Of a stretch of 64,000 nt of DNA, positions 24,065 to 36,915 are shown in pieces. Each line of letters opens with the position of its first letter. Positions within the stretch are counted from its first letter, which is position 1. Source of the DNA: Erysipelotrichaceae bacterium (GTDB lineage Bacteria > Bacillota_I > Bacilli_A > Erysipelotrichales > Erysipelotrichaceae); assembly GCA_017454765.1 (NCBI GenBank), contig JAFTCJ010000024.1:62001-126000 (forward strand), written 5' to 3'. Under the pieces are notes generated by a model that saw only the letters and a program-made list of their open reading frames with translations, did not search any database and was not told where the DNA came from. The position numbers were made by a program, and so were the translations under genes.

Positions 24065-25789
24065 TTAATCTCTGCGCATCGCATCGACATGGTTGAGGAT
24101 GACAGGTATGACGATGGGGTTGCGGTTGGTCTTTTCATAGAGGAAGGGCTCCAGCGTATTCTTGATGCAGTTCTTGAGATCGCCGAAGGTCACTTTCTGA
24201 CGCATGGCGTTCCTCAAGGCATCATAGACCAGTGCTTCCGCTTCCCTGATCAGGGTCTGTGATTCTTTCAGATAGACGAAACCTCTTGATACGATGCCCG
24301 GCTTGCACAGGATCTTGTTGCTGCGGGAATCGATGCAGACGACCACGGCGACAAGACCGTTGTCGGCAAGGATCTTTCTGTCCTTGAGGACGGATGTGGA
24401 TAATCCGGAGATATCGTTGCCGTCGACATAGATCGCATCGGTCTGGATACGGGTATTGGAACGGTAGACTTCTCCTTCATGCAGCACCAGGGCATCGCCG
24501 TTGGCGCATATGAAGCAGTTTTCTCTCGGGATGCCGGTCTCGACTGCCGAATCGGCATGGAGCTTGAGCATCTTGTATTCGCCGTGCATCGGCATGAAGT
24601 ATTTCGGCTTGATCAGCTGCAGCATCAGTTTCTGTTCCTCTTTGGAGGCATGTCCTGTGGTATGCAGGGATGATAACGCCTTATTTTCTAAGACTCTGGC
24701 GCCGCCGCGCATCAGCTGATTGACGATTCCGCCGATATTGATGGCGTTGCCGGGAATGGCTGATGAGGAGAAAACGACGGTGTCTCCCGGTATGATCTTG
24801 ACGTATTTGTGGGAGCCGTTGGCGATCCTGGAAAGGGCAGCCAGGGCTTCACCCTGAGATCCCGTACAGATGATGCAGAGTTTCTCCGGCGGATACTGAT
24901 TGACCAGTTCCGGGGAGATGAAAGTATCTTCGGGAACGTCGATCGTCTTCATCTGCATGCCGATCTCGACGACGTTTTCCATGGAACGGCCGAAGACCAC
25001 GACTTTGCGGTCGCACTTCTTGGCGGCCTTGATGATCTGGGCAAGACGGTTGACGTTGGATGCGAACGTTGAGATCAGGATCCTGCCCTGGGTCTTTCTC
25101 ATGATGTCGTTGATCGCGGAAGCGACCTGTTTTTCGGAAATGGAGAAACCGTCGACTTCGGCGTTGGTCGAATCCGACATCAGAAGTGTGACACCGGCAG
25201 CGCCGATGTAGGCCATCTTCTGGTAGTCGGAGTTCTGGCCGACAGGAGTCAGGTCGAACTTGAAGTCACCCGTTTCGACGATCCTGCCGTTGGGCGTGTT
25301 GATTAATACGCCTAAGGAATCGGGGATCGAGTGAACGGTATTGAAGAAGCCCACACGGAAATGATCGGTCTGTATCGAGGAATCGGTATCGATCTCGATG
25401 ACTTCCGTATTGGCCAGTCTTCTTCTTTCCGAGAGTTTCTTTTCGATCAGGGCCTTGGCAAAACGCGGCGCATAGATCTGTTTGATCGGGCAGGCAAGCA
25501 ACAGGAAAGGAATGCCGCCGATGTGATCTTCGTGGCCGTGGGTGATGATCAGAGCCTTGACTTTGTCTTTGTTTTTGATCAGGTGCGTATAGTCCGGAAT
25601 GACGTAGTCGACACCCAGAAGCTCGTCATCGGGGAACTTGACACCGGCATCGATCACGATGATCTCATCGTCGTGTTCGAAGCAGTACATGTTCTTGCCG
25701 ACCTCGCCCAGGCCGCCTAAGGCGTAGACAAGAGTATCGGTCTTCGGATCATAATTGGCACCGTTGTATGTATATGCTGGATTATTCAT
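24065..25789 (-). CDS. rnj: Ribonuclease J
   Basis: A 574-residue metallo-beta-lactamase/beta-CASP ribonuclease. The HGHEDHIGG metal motif, the beta-CASP segment and the C-terminal RNase J domain are present. It degrades and processes mRNA 5' to 3' and endonucleolytically. Only one RNase J appears here; most Firmicutes have J1 and J2. GGAGG lies before the ATG. The 97-bp upstream region contains two inverted repeats (25830-25846 and 25871-25887). Confidence 0.92.
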   Translation of the reverse strand: MNNPAYTYNGANYDPKTDTLVYALGGLGEVGKNMYCFEHDDEIIVIDAGVKFPDDELLGVDYVIPDYTHLIKNKDKVKALIITHGHEDHIGGIPFLLLACPIKQIYAPRFAKALIEKKLSERRRLANTEVIEIDTDSSIQTDHFRVGFFNTVHSIPDSLGVLINTPNGRIVETGDFKFDLTPVGQNSDYQKMAYIGAAGVTLLMSDSTNAEVDGFSISEKQVASAINDIMRKTQGRILISTFASNVNRLAQIIKAAKKCDRKVVVFGRSMENVVEIGMQMKTIDVPEDTFISPELVNQYPPEKLCIICTGSQGEALAALSRIANGSHKYVKIIPGDTVVFSSSAIPGNAINIGGIVNQLMRGGARVLENKALSSLHTTGHASKEEQKLMLQLIKPKYFMPMHGEYKMLKLHADSAVETGIPRENCFICANGDALVLHEGEVYRSNTRIQTDAIYVDGNDISGLSTSVLKDRKILADNGLVAVVVCIDSRSNKILCKPGIVSRGFVYLKESQTLIREAEALVYDALRNAMRQKVTFGDLKNCIKNTLEPFLYEKTNRNPIVIPVILNHVDAMRRD

Positions 25790-25829
25790 TAAGCCTCCAT
25801 AAAACTCATTTTTAAAATATGCAGAAATG

Positions 25830-25846
25830 ACATATTGATGATATGT
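25830..25846. repeat. Inverted repeat in the rnj leader region
   Basis: ACATAT, TGATG, ATATGT. It lies 41 bp before the rnj start codon and may fold in the mRNA or bind a regulator. Confidence 0.45.
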
Positions 25847-25870
25847 TACTTTTCAATACGTTACTATTCT

Positions 25871-25887
25871 AAACGAAAAGTTCGTTT
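25871..25887. repeat. Hairpin at the def stop codon
   Basis: AAACGAA, AAG, TTCGTTT. It touches the def stop codon (complement of 25887-25889). No long T-run follows on the minus strand, so it is a weak terminator or a processing/stabiliser hairpin. Confidence 0.4.
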
Positions 25888-26447
25888 TATTCAATGATTA
25901 AGGCCTGCGGATCCTTGCGGAAAGGATCTTTGGGATCGATGCGGTCATAGAAGAGGATGCCTTTGAAGTGATCCAGTTCATGCTGAAGAACGATGGCCAG
26001 ATAGCCTTCGGCTTTGATGAGGATCTCTTTGTCCTGTAAGGCGTCATAGGCCTTGACCTTGACTCTGGCGGAGCGGTAGACGAGACCTTCGTGTTCTTCA
26101 ACAACTGAAAGGCAGCCTTCGCCGGAAGCCATGCAGGCTTTTTCTAAAGAATTGGATATGATCTTGGGATTGACCAGGGCATATTCGCATGCCTTGTTTC
26201 CTTCTTCATCCTTGATGATGATCGCTGTCATTTTCTTGGGTATGCCGATCTGGATCGCTGAAATACCGACTGCCGGACGCAGGTTCTCTTTCTCGGCGAT
26301 CTCCGGTATGGTGGAATCGTCCACGTATTTCAGCATCTGCATCAGGACATCTCTGTCTTCATCCGCCAGAGGCAGAACGACATCAGCCGATTTTCTGCGT
26401 ATGGCTTCATCAGTGTCCTTGATGATGGTATCGTTGTTTATCAGCAT
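25887..26447 (-). CDS. def: Peptide deformylase
   Basis: A 186-residue type II deformylase that removes the formyl group from nascent proteins. The three metal/active-site motifs are GISAIQIG (usual GxAxxQ, here with S), EGCLSV and HELDH. The start MLINND at 26447 lies exactly 6 nt after TATAAT, so the mRNA is predicted leaderless; the longer frame upstream is antisense to ftsW and is not coding. Confidence 0.92.
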   Translation of the reverse strand: MLINNDTIIKDTDEAIRRKSADVVLPLADEDRDVLMQMLKYVDDSTIPEIAEKENLRPAVGISAIQIGIPKKMTAIIIKDEEGNKACEYALVNPKIISNSLEKACMASGEGCLSVVEEHEGLVYRSARVKVKAYDALQDKEILIKAEGYLAIVLQHELDHFKGILFYDRIDPKDPFRKDPQALIIE

Positions 26448-26453
26448 AGCTTT

Positions 26454-26459
26454 ATTATA
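26454..26459 (-). promoter_or_regulatory. -10 of def, leaderless
   Basis: TATAAT on the minus strand, 6 nt before ATG 26447. It overlaps the -35 position (26455-26460) of the divergent ftsW promoter. Confidence 0.7.
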
Positions 26460-26477
26460 ATACCACAAGCGCTGTGA

Positions 26478-26483
26478 TAAAAT
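26478..26483 (+). promoter_or_regulatory. Extended -10 of ftsW, leaderless at GTG
   Basis: TGA TAAAAT ends 6 nt before GTG 26490. It overlaps the -35 position of def. Confidence 0.65.
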
Positions 26484-26489
26484 GTTTTT

Positions 26490-27665
26490 GTGGAAAGAAA
26501 AATAAGAATCAGGATCGGCAACAAGAGAGTCGCGATTGCGGCCTTTTCGCTTCTGATCTTCGGCTCGCTGATGATCGCTTCGGCGGAGATGGGCAATTCG
26601 GCAGGTGATACGTCTTACCTGACCGGTGTCGTCGTGAGACAGCTGATCTATGCGCTGGCCGGCATCGTGGTTTATATGGTCCTGTGCAATCTGAGAGTCC
26701 AGCGGATGCCTTTGTTTTTTGCCTGGTTCTTTTATTTCCTGATACTGGGAATGATGATCATCTGCCGCTTCTTCGGACAGATCAACGGTGCCTACGCCTG
26801 GATCTATATCGGATCGGGCGCTACGATACAGCCTTCGGAATTTGCCAAGGTCTTTATGATCGTCTTTGCCTGCCGGCTTCTCGGGCATGATCGGGGCGAA
26901 AACAACGTGAGGAATTTCAAGATCTATGCCGCCATGGCTTTCTTGTATTTTTCAGTCATATTTGTCTGGCAGCATGACTTCGGTTCGGCTGTCGTTCTCT
27001 TTGTCATGTGTTATTGCATGGCGATGATCCCCGGATACAAGGAGCTGAAAAGCATTCAGGCCTGGATGACGCTGATCGTGATCGGTGTCGTCGTACTGGC
27101 ACTGATCGCCCTGAGCCCGCCGGTGACGGAACTGCTGAAGAAACATGCGGACAATTACATGGTCGGCCGTTTCCTGGCAGCTGCCGATCCTTTCCTGTAT
27201 CAGTATGACAACGGCTATCACATCATCATGTCGCTGGTCAGTTTCGCCAACGGCGGATGGTTCGGCTTGGGATACGGAAATTCCATCCATAAATATATGA
27301 ACTTCCCCAATCCTTCCAACGACTTCATCCTGCCCGTCATCGTGGAGGAACTGGGCATCATCGGTTTTCTCGGGCTTCTGATCATGTACGGCGTGATGCT
27401 CTATCCGATCATCACTGCTTCGATCAGGACCAGAAGGACGCTCGGTAAGATCGTTCTGCTGGGAGTCTTCATGTATTTTGTGACCCACTTCATCCTGAAT
27501 GTGGGCGGTGTCAGCGGACTGATCCCACTGACCGGTGTGCCTTTGCTGATGGTCTCCTCCGGCGGTTCCTCGCTGATGGCTTCGATGGCTTCCCTGGGTC
27601 TGGCCCAGAATGAACTGATGAGGATCGAAAAAGAAAATGTTAAGGGTAATAGCGGGAAAGTATAA
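26490..27665 (+). CDS. ftsW: FtsW/RodA-type peptidoglycan glycosyltransferase (SEDS)
   Basis: A 391-residue ten-helix SEDS protein that polymerises lipid II. The family segments YIGSGATIQPSEFAK, FPNPSNDFILPVIVEELG (with the conserved Asp) and SSGGSS are present. The gene order ftsW-rsmD-coaD matches the neighbourhood of ftsW in Bacillus, so division FtsW is preferred over RodA. The GTG start is at the predicted transcription start. It overlaps rsmD by 29 bp. Confidence 0.85.
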   Translation: MERKIRIRIGNKRVAIAAFSLLIFGSLMIASAEMGNSAGDTSYLTGVVVRQLIYALAGIVVYMVLCNLRVQRMPLFFAWFFYFLILGMMIICRFFGQINGAYAWIYIGSGATIQPSEFAKVFMIVFACRLLGHDRGENNVRNFKIYAAMAFLYFSVIFVWQHDFGSAVVLFVMCYCMAMIPGYKELKSIQAWMTLIVIGVVVLALIALSPPVTELLKKHADNYMVGRFLAAADPFLYQYDNGYHIIMSLVSFANGGWFGLGYGNSIHKYMNFPNPSNDFILPVIVEELGIIGFLGLLIMYGVMLYPIITASIRTRRTLGKIVLLGVFMYFVTHFILNVGGVSGLIPLTGVPLLMVSSGGSSLMASMASLGLAQNELMRIEKENVKGNSGKV

Positions 27666-28188
27666 AAGAACGCCTCTTCAGACACTGGAAGGGGAAGAGA
27701 TCACCAGGCCGACCCGGGATATGGTACGGGAGGCTTTGTTTTCAACGATCATGATCCATAACGGGACATCGTTTCTGGATCTGTTTTCCGGCTCCGGAGC
27801 GATCGGCATCGAAGCTTTGTCCCGCGGGGCAAAGGATGCGGTCTTCAACGACAACAACAGGCAGGCTGTCTCAATCATAAAGAAGAATCTGGAAAAGGTT
27901 CATGAAGACAGGATTGTGCTTCAGCTGGATTACAGGGAAGCTCTTGAGAAACTGAAAAATCATGGTTTTGATTTCATTTATTGTGATCCGCCTTACCGTT
28001 TTGAAGAATATGAAGAACTGTTTGAACTGATTGAAAGATACAATGTCATAAACGATGACGGTGTCGTGATCATGGAAGTCGAAAAGAAAAGCGAATTAGA
28101 TGAAGCGTATGGCACTATGCATATATATAAGGAAAAAAGATACGGTATCAGCAAGCTGCTGTATTACAGAAAAGGAGAAAAAGAATGA
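27637..28188 (+). CDS. rsmD: 16S rRNA (guanine(966)-N2)-methyltransferase RsmD
   Basis: A 183-residue methyltransferase. It begins MLRVIAGKYKRTPL, typical of RsmD, with the SAM loop LDLFSGSGAIGIEA and the catalytic DPPY motif. It overlaps ftsW by 29 bp and coaD by 4 bp. Confidence 0.92.
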   Translation: MLRVIAGKYKRTPLQTLEGEEITRPTRDMVREALFSTIMIHNGTSFLDLFSGSGAIGIEALSRGAKDAVFNDNNRQAVSIIKKNLEKVHEDRIVLQLDYREALEKLKNHGFDFIYCDPPYRFEEYEELFELIERYNVINDDGVVIMEVEKKSELDEAYGTMHIYKEKRYGISKLLYYRKGEKE

Positions 28189-28664
28189 TCAAGGCCATTT
28201 ATCCCGGAACGTTTGATCCGATCACGGAGGGTCACCTCGATGTGATCAGAAGGGCTGCGAGGATCTATGACAGGCTCATTATCGCCGTCATGGAGAACCG
28301 CAGCAAGAAATGTACGTTTTCCAAGGAAGAGAGAAAAGCGATGATCGAGAAATGTATCGAAGGCATCGGCAATGTCGATGTCGTGATCGGCGAGGGTCTC
28401 ACGGTCAATCTGGCTAAGGAGAATGACTGCCGCATCATCGTCAGAGGCATCCGTGCCGTATCCGACTATGAGTCGGAGCTGGCTCTGGCTACCGCCAACA
28501 TGAATCTGGATGATGAGATCGAGACGGTCTTCATGGTGGCCAAACCGGAGCTGTCTTTCCTTTCTTCTTCGGTCGCCAAGGAGATCGCTTCCTTCAACGG
28601 CGATATCAGCGGCTATATCCCGCAAGCCATCATCGAAGAGGTTTCCAAAAAACTGTACAGATAG
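28185..28664 (+). CDS. coaD: Phosphopantetheine adenylyltransferase
   Basis: A 159-residue nucleotidyltransferase of CoA synthesis. YPGTFDPITEGH carries the TxGH-like motif, and LSSSVAKEIASF is the second signature. AGGAGAAAAAG precedes the ATG. The pairing rsmD-coaD is conserved. With coaE at 20.5 kb, two late CoA steps lie in this window. Confidence 0.95.
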   Translation: MIKAIYPGTFDPITEGHLDVIRRAARIYDRLIIAVMENRSKKCTFSKEERKAMIEKCIEGIGNVDVVIGEGLTVNLAKENDCRIIVRGIRAVSDYESELALATANMNLDDEIETVFMVAKPELSFLSSSVAKEIASFNGDISGYIPQAIIEEVSKKLYR

Positions 28665-28692
28665 TAATCGGTTTTCATCCTCCTTTTGTGTC

Positions 28693-28698
28693 TATAAT
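28693..28698 (+). promoter_or_regulatory. -10 of a leadered small gene
   Basis: TATAAT followed by a leader of about 15 nt with AGGGAGG before ATG 28720. Confidence 0.6.
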
Positions 28699-28719
28699 GA
28701 AGAAAAGGGAGGAAACTAA

Positions 28720-29052
28720 ATGGGAGTCGGAATCTATGAAAAAGACGGCACGCTCGTGAAACTACCGGATGCGAAGGAACTTTGTGAACTGACGATCGAG
28801 CAGTTATTGAGGATCGAAGAGAATTTCGGACCGGAGATGACGATCGGCGAGCTTTACGCATTTACCTGCGGACTGGCGATCGGCCATGTGGCTTATTTTA
28901 CCGGAAACGAGGATGTGGATTTCTATCACGATCTGGCAAAGATCATTCAGGAGTGTTCGGAACTGAATATGAGCACATACGATACAAGAGATCGGATGGT
29001 GGATTTTCTGAAATCGCAGCTGGATCTGATCACAAGTACATCATTAAGCTGA
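28720..29052 (+). CDS. 110-residue protein of unknown function
   Basis: A soluble, mostly helical acidic protein (ELCELTIEQLLRIEENFG near the N-terminus). It has a strong SD, its own -10 and a terminator directly downstream, so it is a real single-gene unit. I do not recognise a family. It lies between coaD and the heat-shock operon but has no CIRCE. Confidence 0.6.
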   Translation: MGVGIYEKDGTLVKLPDAKELCELTIEQLLRIEENFGPEMTIGELYAFTCGLAIGHVAYFTGNEDVDFYHDLAKIIQECSELNMSTYDTRDRMVDFLKSQLDLITSTSLS

Positions 29053-29062
29053 AAGAAAGAGG

Positions 29063-29089
29063 AACAGGATCACCTGTTTTTCTTTTTGT
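29063..29089 (+). terminator. Intrinsic terminator
   Basis: AACAGG, ATCA, CCTGTT followed by TTTCTTTTTG, eight bases before the first CIRCE. Confidence 0.75.
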
Positions 29090-29096
29090 CACTTTT

Positions 29097-29123
29097 TTAG
29101 CACTTATGTGTTGACAGTGCTAA
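29097..29123 (+). promoter_or_regulatory. CIRCE operator 1 of hrcA
   Basis: TTAGCACTT, nine bases, CAGTGCTAA. The -35 TTGACA (29111-29116) of the hrcA promoter lies inside it. Confidence 0.9.
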
Positions 29124-29139
29124 ATGAATAGCGTATAGT
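29111..29139 (+). promoter_or_regulatory. hrcA operon promoter
   Basis: TTGACA (29111-29116), 17 bp, TATAGT (29134-29139). It is flanked by two CIRCE elements, so HrcA can block both binding and clearance of the polymerase. Confidence 0.85.
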
Positions 29140-29143
29140 ATAT

Positions 29144-29170
29144 TTAGCAATAGGAAGTATAGAGTGCTAA
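29144..29170 (+). promoter_or_regulatory. CIRCE operator 2 of hrcA
   Basis: TTAGCAATA, nine bases, GAGTGCTAA. The right half is perfect; the left half has two changes. It lies in the transcribed leader and its last bases run into the SD AAAGGAGG. Confidence 0.85.
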
Positions 29171-29183
29171 AGGAGGTGGCTGT

Positions 29184-30206
29184 ATGGCATTAACACAGAG
29201 AATGGTTGATATCCTCAAGGCCATTGTCGATGAATTCGTATCAACAGCAGAGCCGGTCGGTTCAAAGACACTGGTGGAAAAGTATGACCTGCCTTATTCC
29301 AGTGCGACGATCCGCAATGATATGGCTACTTTGGAATCTCTGGGTTATCTGGAGAAGCCGCATACCTCCGCAGGACGTATCCCTTCCAACAAGGGCTATC
29401 AGTATTATTGCGAGCATCTTCTGAAGAAGGATATGGATGACGAGGTCAAATATGCACTGTCCAATATCTTTGACCGCAGGAGTGCGAATATCGAGGATGC
29501 GATCAAGGAATCATGCAAGATCGTTTCCGAGATGACCAATCTTGCCACCGGCATGCTGGGACCGGATGCCAAGAATCAGACACTGGAACACATCAAGGTA
29601 TTCCAGATCGATCCCAGAACGGCAGTCTGTGTCTTCATCACCAACACGGGCTACACCGAAAACAAAACATTCAATTTCCAGGAAGAGGTGACGATCGATG
29701 ATATCGAGACCTGCACGGACATTCTCAATGACAGGTTAAGAGGAACACCGATCCAAACGCTTCCGGAAAAGCTGGAATCTCTCAAACCCGTACTGACGAA
29801 GTCGGTACAGCGTTTCGAGCTGCTGTATAACGCATTTGCCGGTGCCTTCGTGAAGTTTGCGTCTGAGACGCTTTATTTCGACGGAACCACCAACATGATG
29901 TATCAGCCGGAATATGCGGATATTGAAAAACTGAAGGAACTGACGAAGTTCTTCGATGATTCGAAGCTGTTCCGTTCTCTGGTCGATAGGCAGATGAGCG
30001 AGAACGAAGTCGTTGCCGTGACCCCGAAGGGAACGGAACTGGTCTGGAAGGATGACATTGCGATCGTCTCGTCCCAGATCAGGATATCGGACAATCCGGA
30101 TGACAATGCGCGTCTGATGGTCGTAGGACCCAGACGTATGGAATATTCCCGCGTTGTCAACCTTCTGGATTTCATCTGTAAACAGATCGAAGACATGTTT
30201 CATTAG
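29184..30206 (+). CDS. hrcA: Heat-inducible transcription repressor HrcA
   Basis: A 340-residue repressor. The N-terminal winged helix (TQRMVDILKAIVDEFV, then PVGSKTLVEKY and SATIRNDMATLESLGYL) recognises CIRCE; the GAF-like C-terminal domain follows. It represses its own operon and, from the CIRCE at 33871, clpB. The gene leads hrcA-grpE-dnaK-dnaJ in the standard Firmicute order. Confidence 0.95.
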   Translation: MALTQRMVDILKAIVDEFVSTAEPVGSKTLVEKYDLPYSSATIRNDMATLESLGYLEKPHTSAGRIPSNKGYQYYCEHLLKKDMDDEVKYALSNIFDRRSANIEDAIKESCKIVSEMTNLATGMLGPDAKNQTLEHIKVFQIDPRTAVCVFITNTGYTENKTFNFQEEVTIDDIETCTDILNDRLRGTPIQTLPEKLESLKPVLTKSVQRFELLYNAFAGAFVKFASETLYFDGTTNMMYQPEYADIEKLKELTKFFDDSKLFRSLVDRQMSENEVVAVTPKGTELVWKDDIAIVSSQIRISDNPDDNARLMVVGPRRMEYSRVVNLLDFICKQIEDMFH

Positions 30207-30217
30207 AAAGGAGTTTT

Positions 30218-32651
<2,434 letters not shown>

Positions 32652-32700
32652 TATTCATTAAAGATTTAAAGCATATTGACAGTAAAGAAAGGGAGGTATT

Positions 32701-33840
32701 ATGGCTGACAAACGCGATTACTATGAGATCTTAGGGATCTCAAAGGGTGCCAGTGACGATGAGATCAAAAAAGCTTATCGTAAGTTGGCTAAACAATATC
32801 ACCCGGATATCAACAAGGCTCCGGATGCCGAAGCAAAATTCAAGGAGATCAATGAGGCTTATGAGGTCTTATCCGATCCCCAGAAGAAGGCTGCGTATGA
32901 CCAGTTCGGTCATGCGGGCATGGAAGGTTTTGCGGGCGGCGGTTATTCTTCGGGCTTTGGCGGAATGAATATGGATGATCTCGGAGATATCTTCTCAGAC
33001 TTCTTCTCAGGAATGGGAGGATTCTCCGGGTTCAATTTCGGAGGATCATCTTCTTCCAGGAGGAACGGTCCGATCAAGGGTGATAACCGTTATATGTCGA
33101 TGGATATCGAATTCCTTGATTCCGTTCACGGCGTGGACAAGATGGTCAACCTGACAGTCGACAAGATGTGTACGTACTGCGACGGAAGCGGCGCTGCCAG
33201 CAAGACCGACATCGAGACCTGTCCGACCTGCAGAGGCTCGGGCAGAGTGGTAAGGCAGTCGAGAACACCTTTCGGTGTCGTCCAGCAGCAGGGCGTGTGT
33301 CCGGACTGCAGCGGTACGGGCAAACATGTCAAGAAGATCTGTCCGCACTGCGGCGGCAAGGGTTACAACACCGTCAAGGAACAGGTCGAGGTCAGCATTC
33401 CGGCCGGTATTTCTTCCGGTCAGCAGGTCAGACTTGCCGGATACGGCAGCCGCGGTGAAAACGGCGGTCCCAACGGCGATCTTTATATCGAGATCAGGGT
33501 CAGACCGCACAAGTATTTCCGCAGGGAAGGCAACAACATTCACATCAGCGTTCCGATCTCCGCAGTTGATGCGACGCTCGGAACTAAGGTCGATGTTCCG
33601 ACTGCCTACGGCGATGTGGAACTTTCCATTCCTGCCGGGACCCAGCCCGGTCAGCAGCTGAGGATCAAGGGCTACGGTATCAAGGACTTGAGGACCAAGA
33701 ATGTCGGCGACCAGTATGTGGAGGTCCAGATCGAGATCCCGAAGAAGCTGACAAAGGAAGAAAAAGAGCTTTATGAGAAGCTCGCAACGAACCGCAGGAA
33801 GGAAAGCGTGTTCGACAAATTCAAGAAATCATTTAAGTAG
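32701..33840 (+). CDS. dnaJ: Chaperone DnaJ (Hsp40)
   Basis: A 379-residue type I DnaJ. The J domain has the HPD motif (YHPDINK), then a Gly/Phe-rich linker, the four CxxCxGxG-like zinc repeats ([32 protein letters not shown]) and the C-terminal domain. GGGAGG precedes the ATG. The stop codon lies inside an 11-bp hairpin. Confidence 0.96.
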   Translation: MADKRDYYEILGISKGASDDEIKKAYRKLAKQYHPDINKAPDAEAKFKEINEAYEVLSDPQKKAAYDQFGHAGMEGFAGGGYSSGFGGMNMDDLGDIFSDFFSGMGGFSGFNFGGSSSSRRNGPIKGDNRYMSMDIEFLDSVHGVDKMVNLTVDKMCTYCDGSGAASKTDIETCPTCRGSGRVVRQSRTPFGVVQQQGVCPDCSGTGKHVKKICPHCGGKGYNTVKEQVEVSIPAGISSGQQVRLAGYGSRGENGGPNGDLYIEIRVRPHKYFRREGNNIHISVPISAVDATLGTKVDVPTAYGDVELSIPAGTQPGQQLRIKGYGIKDLRTKNVGDQYVEVQIEIPKKLTKEEKELYEKLATNRRKESVFDKFKKSFK

Positions 33841-33858
33841 GGTAACACCTACTTAAAT
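33831..33858 (+). repeat. 11-bp hairpin at the dnaJ stop codon
   Basis: ATTTAAGTAGG and CCTACTTAAAT, perfect arms around GTAACA. No T-run follows, so it is not a classic terminator. It may partly separate or process the dnaJ and clpB transcripts. Its right arm TTAAAT could also act as a -10 for clpB. Confidence 0.6.
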
Positions 33859-33870
33859 AAATCATTTGTG

Positions 33871-33897
33871 TTAGCACTCTGAAAAGAAAAGTGCTAA
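33871..33897 (+). promoter_or_regulatory. CIRCE operator 3 (clpB)
   Basis: TTAGCACTC, nine bases, AAGTGCTAA; near-consensus. It lies directly before AAAGGAGG and the clpB ATG. Confidence 0.9.
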
Positions 33898-33910
33898 AGG
33901 AGGTGAGGAT

Positions 33911-36461
<2,551 letters not shown>

Positions 36462-36463
<2 letters not shown>

Positions 36464-36487
36464 AGACGGGTGAAAAACCCGTCTTTT
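36462..36487 (+). terminator. Terminator of clpB
   Basis: AAAGACGGG, seven bases, CCCGTCTTTT. Confidence 0.85.
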
Positions 36488-36523
36488 CATAAAAAAGAAC
36501 TCTTCAGAGTCCCTTTTATCCGC

Positions 36524-36721
36524 TTAGATCTTTGTTACGTTTGCTGCCTGAGGGCCTTTCGGACCGTCATTCACATCGTATTCGACTGCCTGACCTTCAT
36601 CGAGTGTTTTGAAGCCATCGACCTGAATCGCTGAGAAATGTACGAATACTTCTTTGCCGTCATCTCCGGTGATAAAGCCATAACCTTTAGCGGCATTGAA
36701 CCACTTAACCTTACCTGTCAT
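36524..36721 (-). CDS. csp: Cold-shock protein
   Basis: A 65-residue Csp with RNP1-like KGYGFI and RNP2-like VFVHFSAI motifs on an OB fold; it binds single-stranded RNA/DNA. AAGGGG precedes the ATG and the leader is about 30 nt, shorter than the cold-regulated leaders of E. coli cspA. Confidence 0.95.
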   Translation of the reverse strand: MTGKVKWFNAAKGYGFITGDDGKEVFVHFSAIQVDGFKTLDEGQAVEYDVNDGPKGPQAANVTKI

Positions 36722-36757
36722 AAATCCCCTTTACTAGCAAAAAATATATGCAATTTC

Positions 36758-36786
36758 ATTATAGAACAAAAGGATACCCGTTTCAA
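36758..36786 (-). promoter_or_regulatory. csp promoter
   Basis: Minus-strand TTGAAA (complement of 36781-36786), 17 bp, TATAAT (complement of 36758-36763). Near consensus. Confidence 0.8.
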
Positions 36787-36877
36787 TTTTTTTGATGAAA
36801 AAAAGTACCGGATAGTATATTCTTGAAAACCAGCTTTCTCTCAATAATGAGAAGGAGATCCTGTTTTACGTACAAGA

Positions 36878-36886
36878 TGATAGAAT
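36878..36886 (+). promoter_or_regulatory. Extended -10 of the S66 peptidase gene
   Basis: TGA TAGAAT followed by a leader of about 23 nt with AGGGGAG. The -35 is weak. Confidence 0.5.
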
Positions 36887-36915
36887 AGAGACAGGTTGAC
36901 AGGGGAGAAATGACA

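Noticed and set aside
26448..26888. N-terminal extension of def by about 145 residues
   Set aside because: It would be antisense to ftsW and would run through both promoters; the deformylase family begins at the ATG at 26447.
33853..33858. TTAAAT as a firm -10 for clpB
   Set aside because: Spacing to the nearest -35-like sequence is only 15 bp and the hexamer is part of a hairpin arm; kept only as a possibility.
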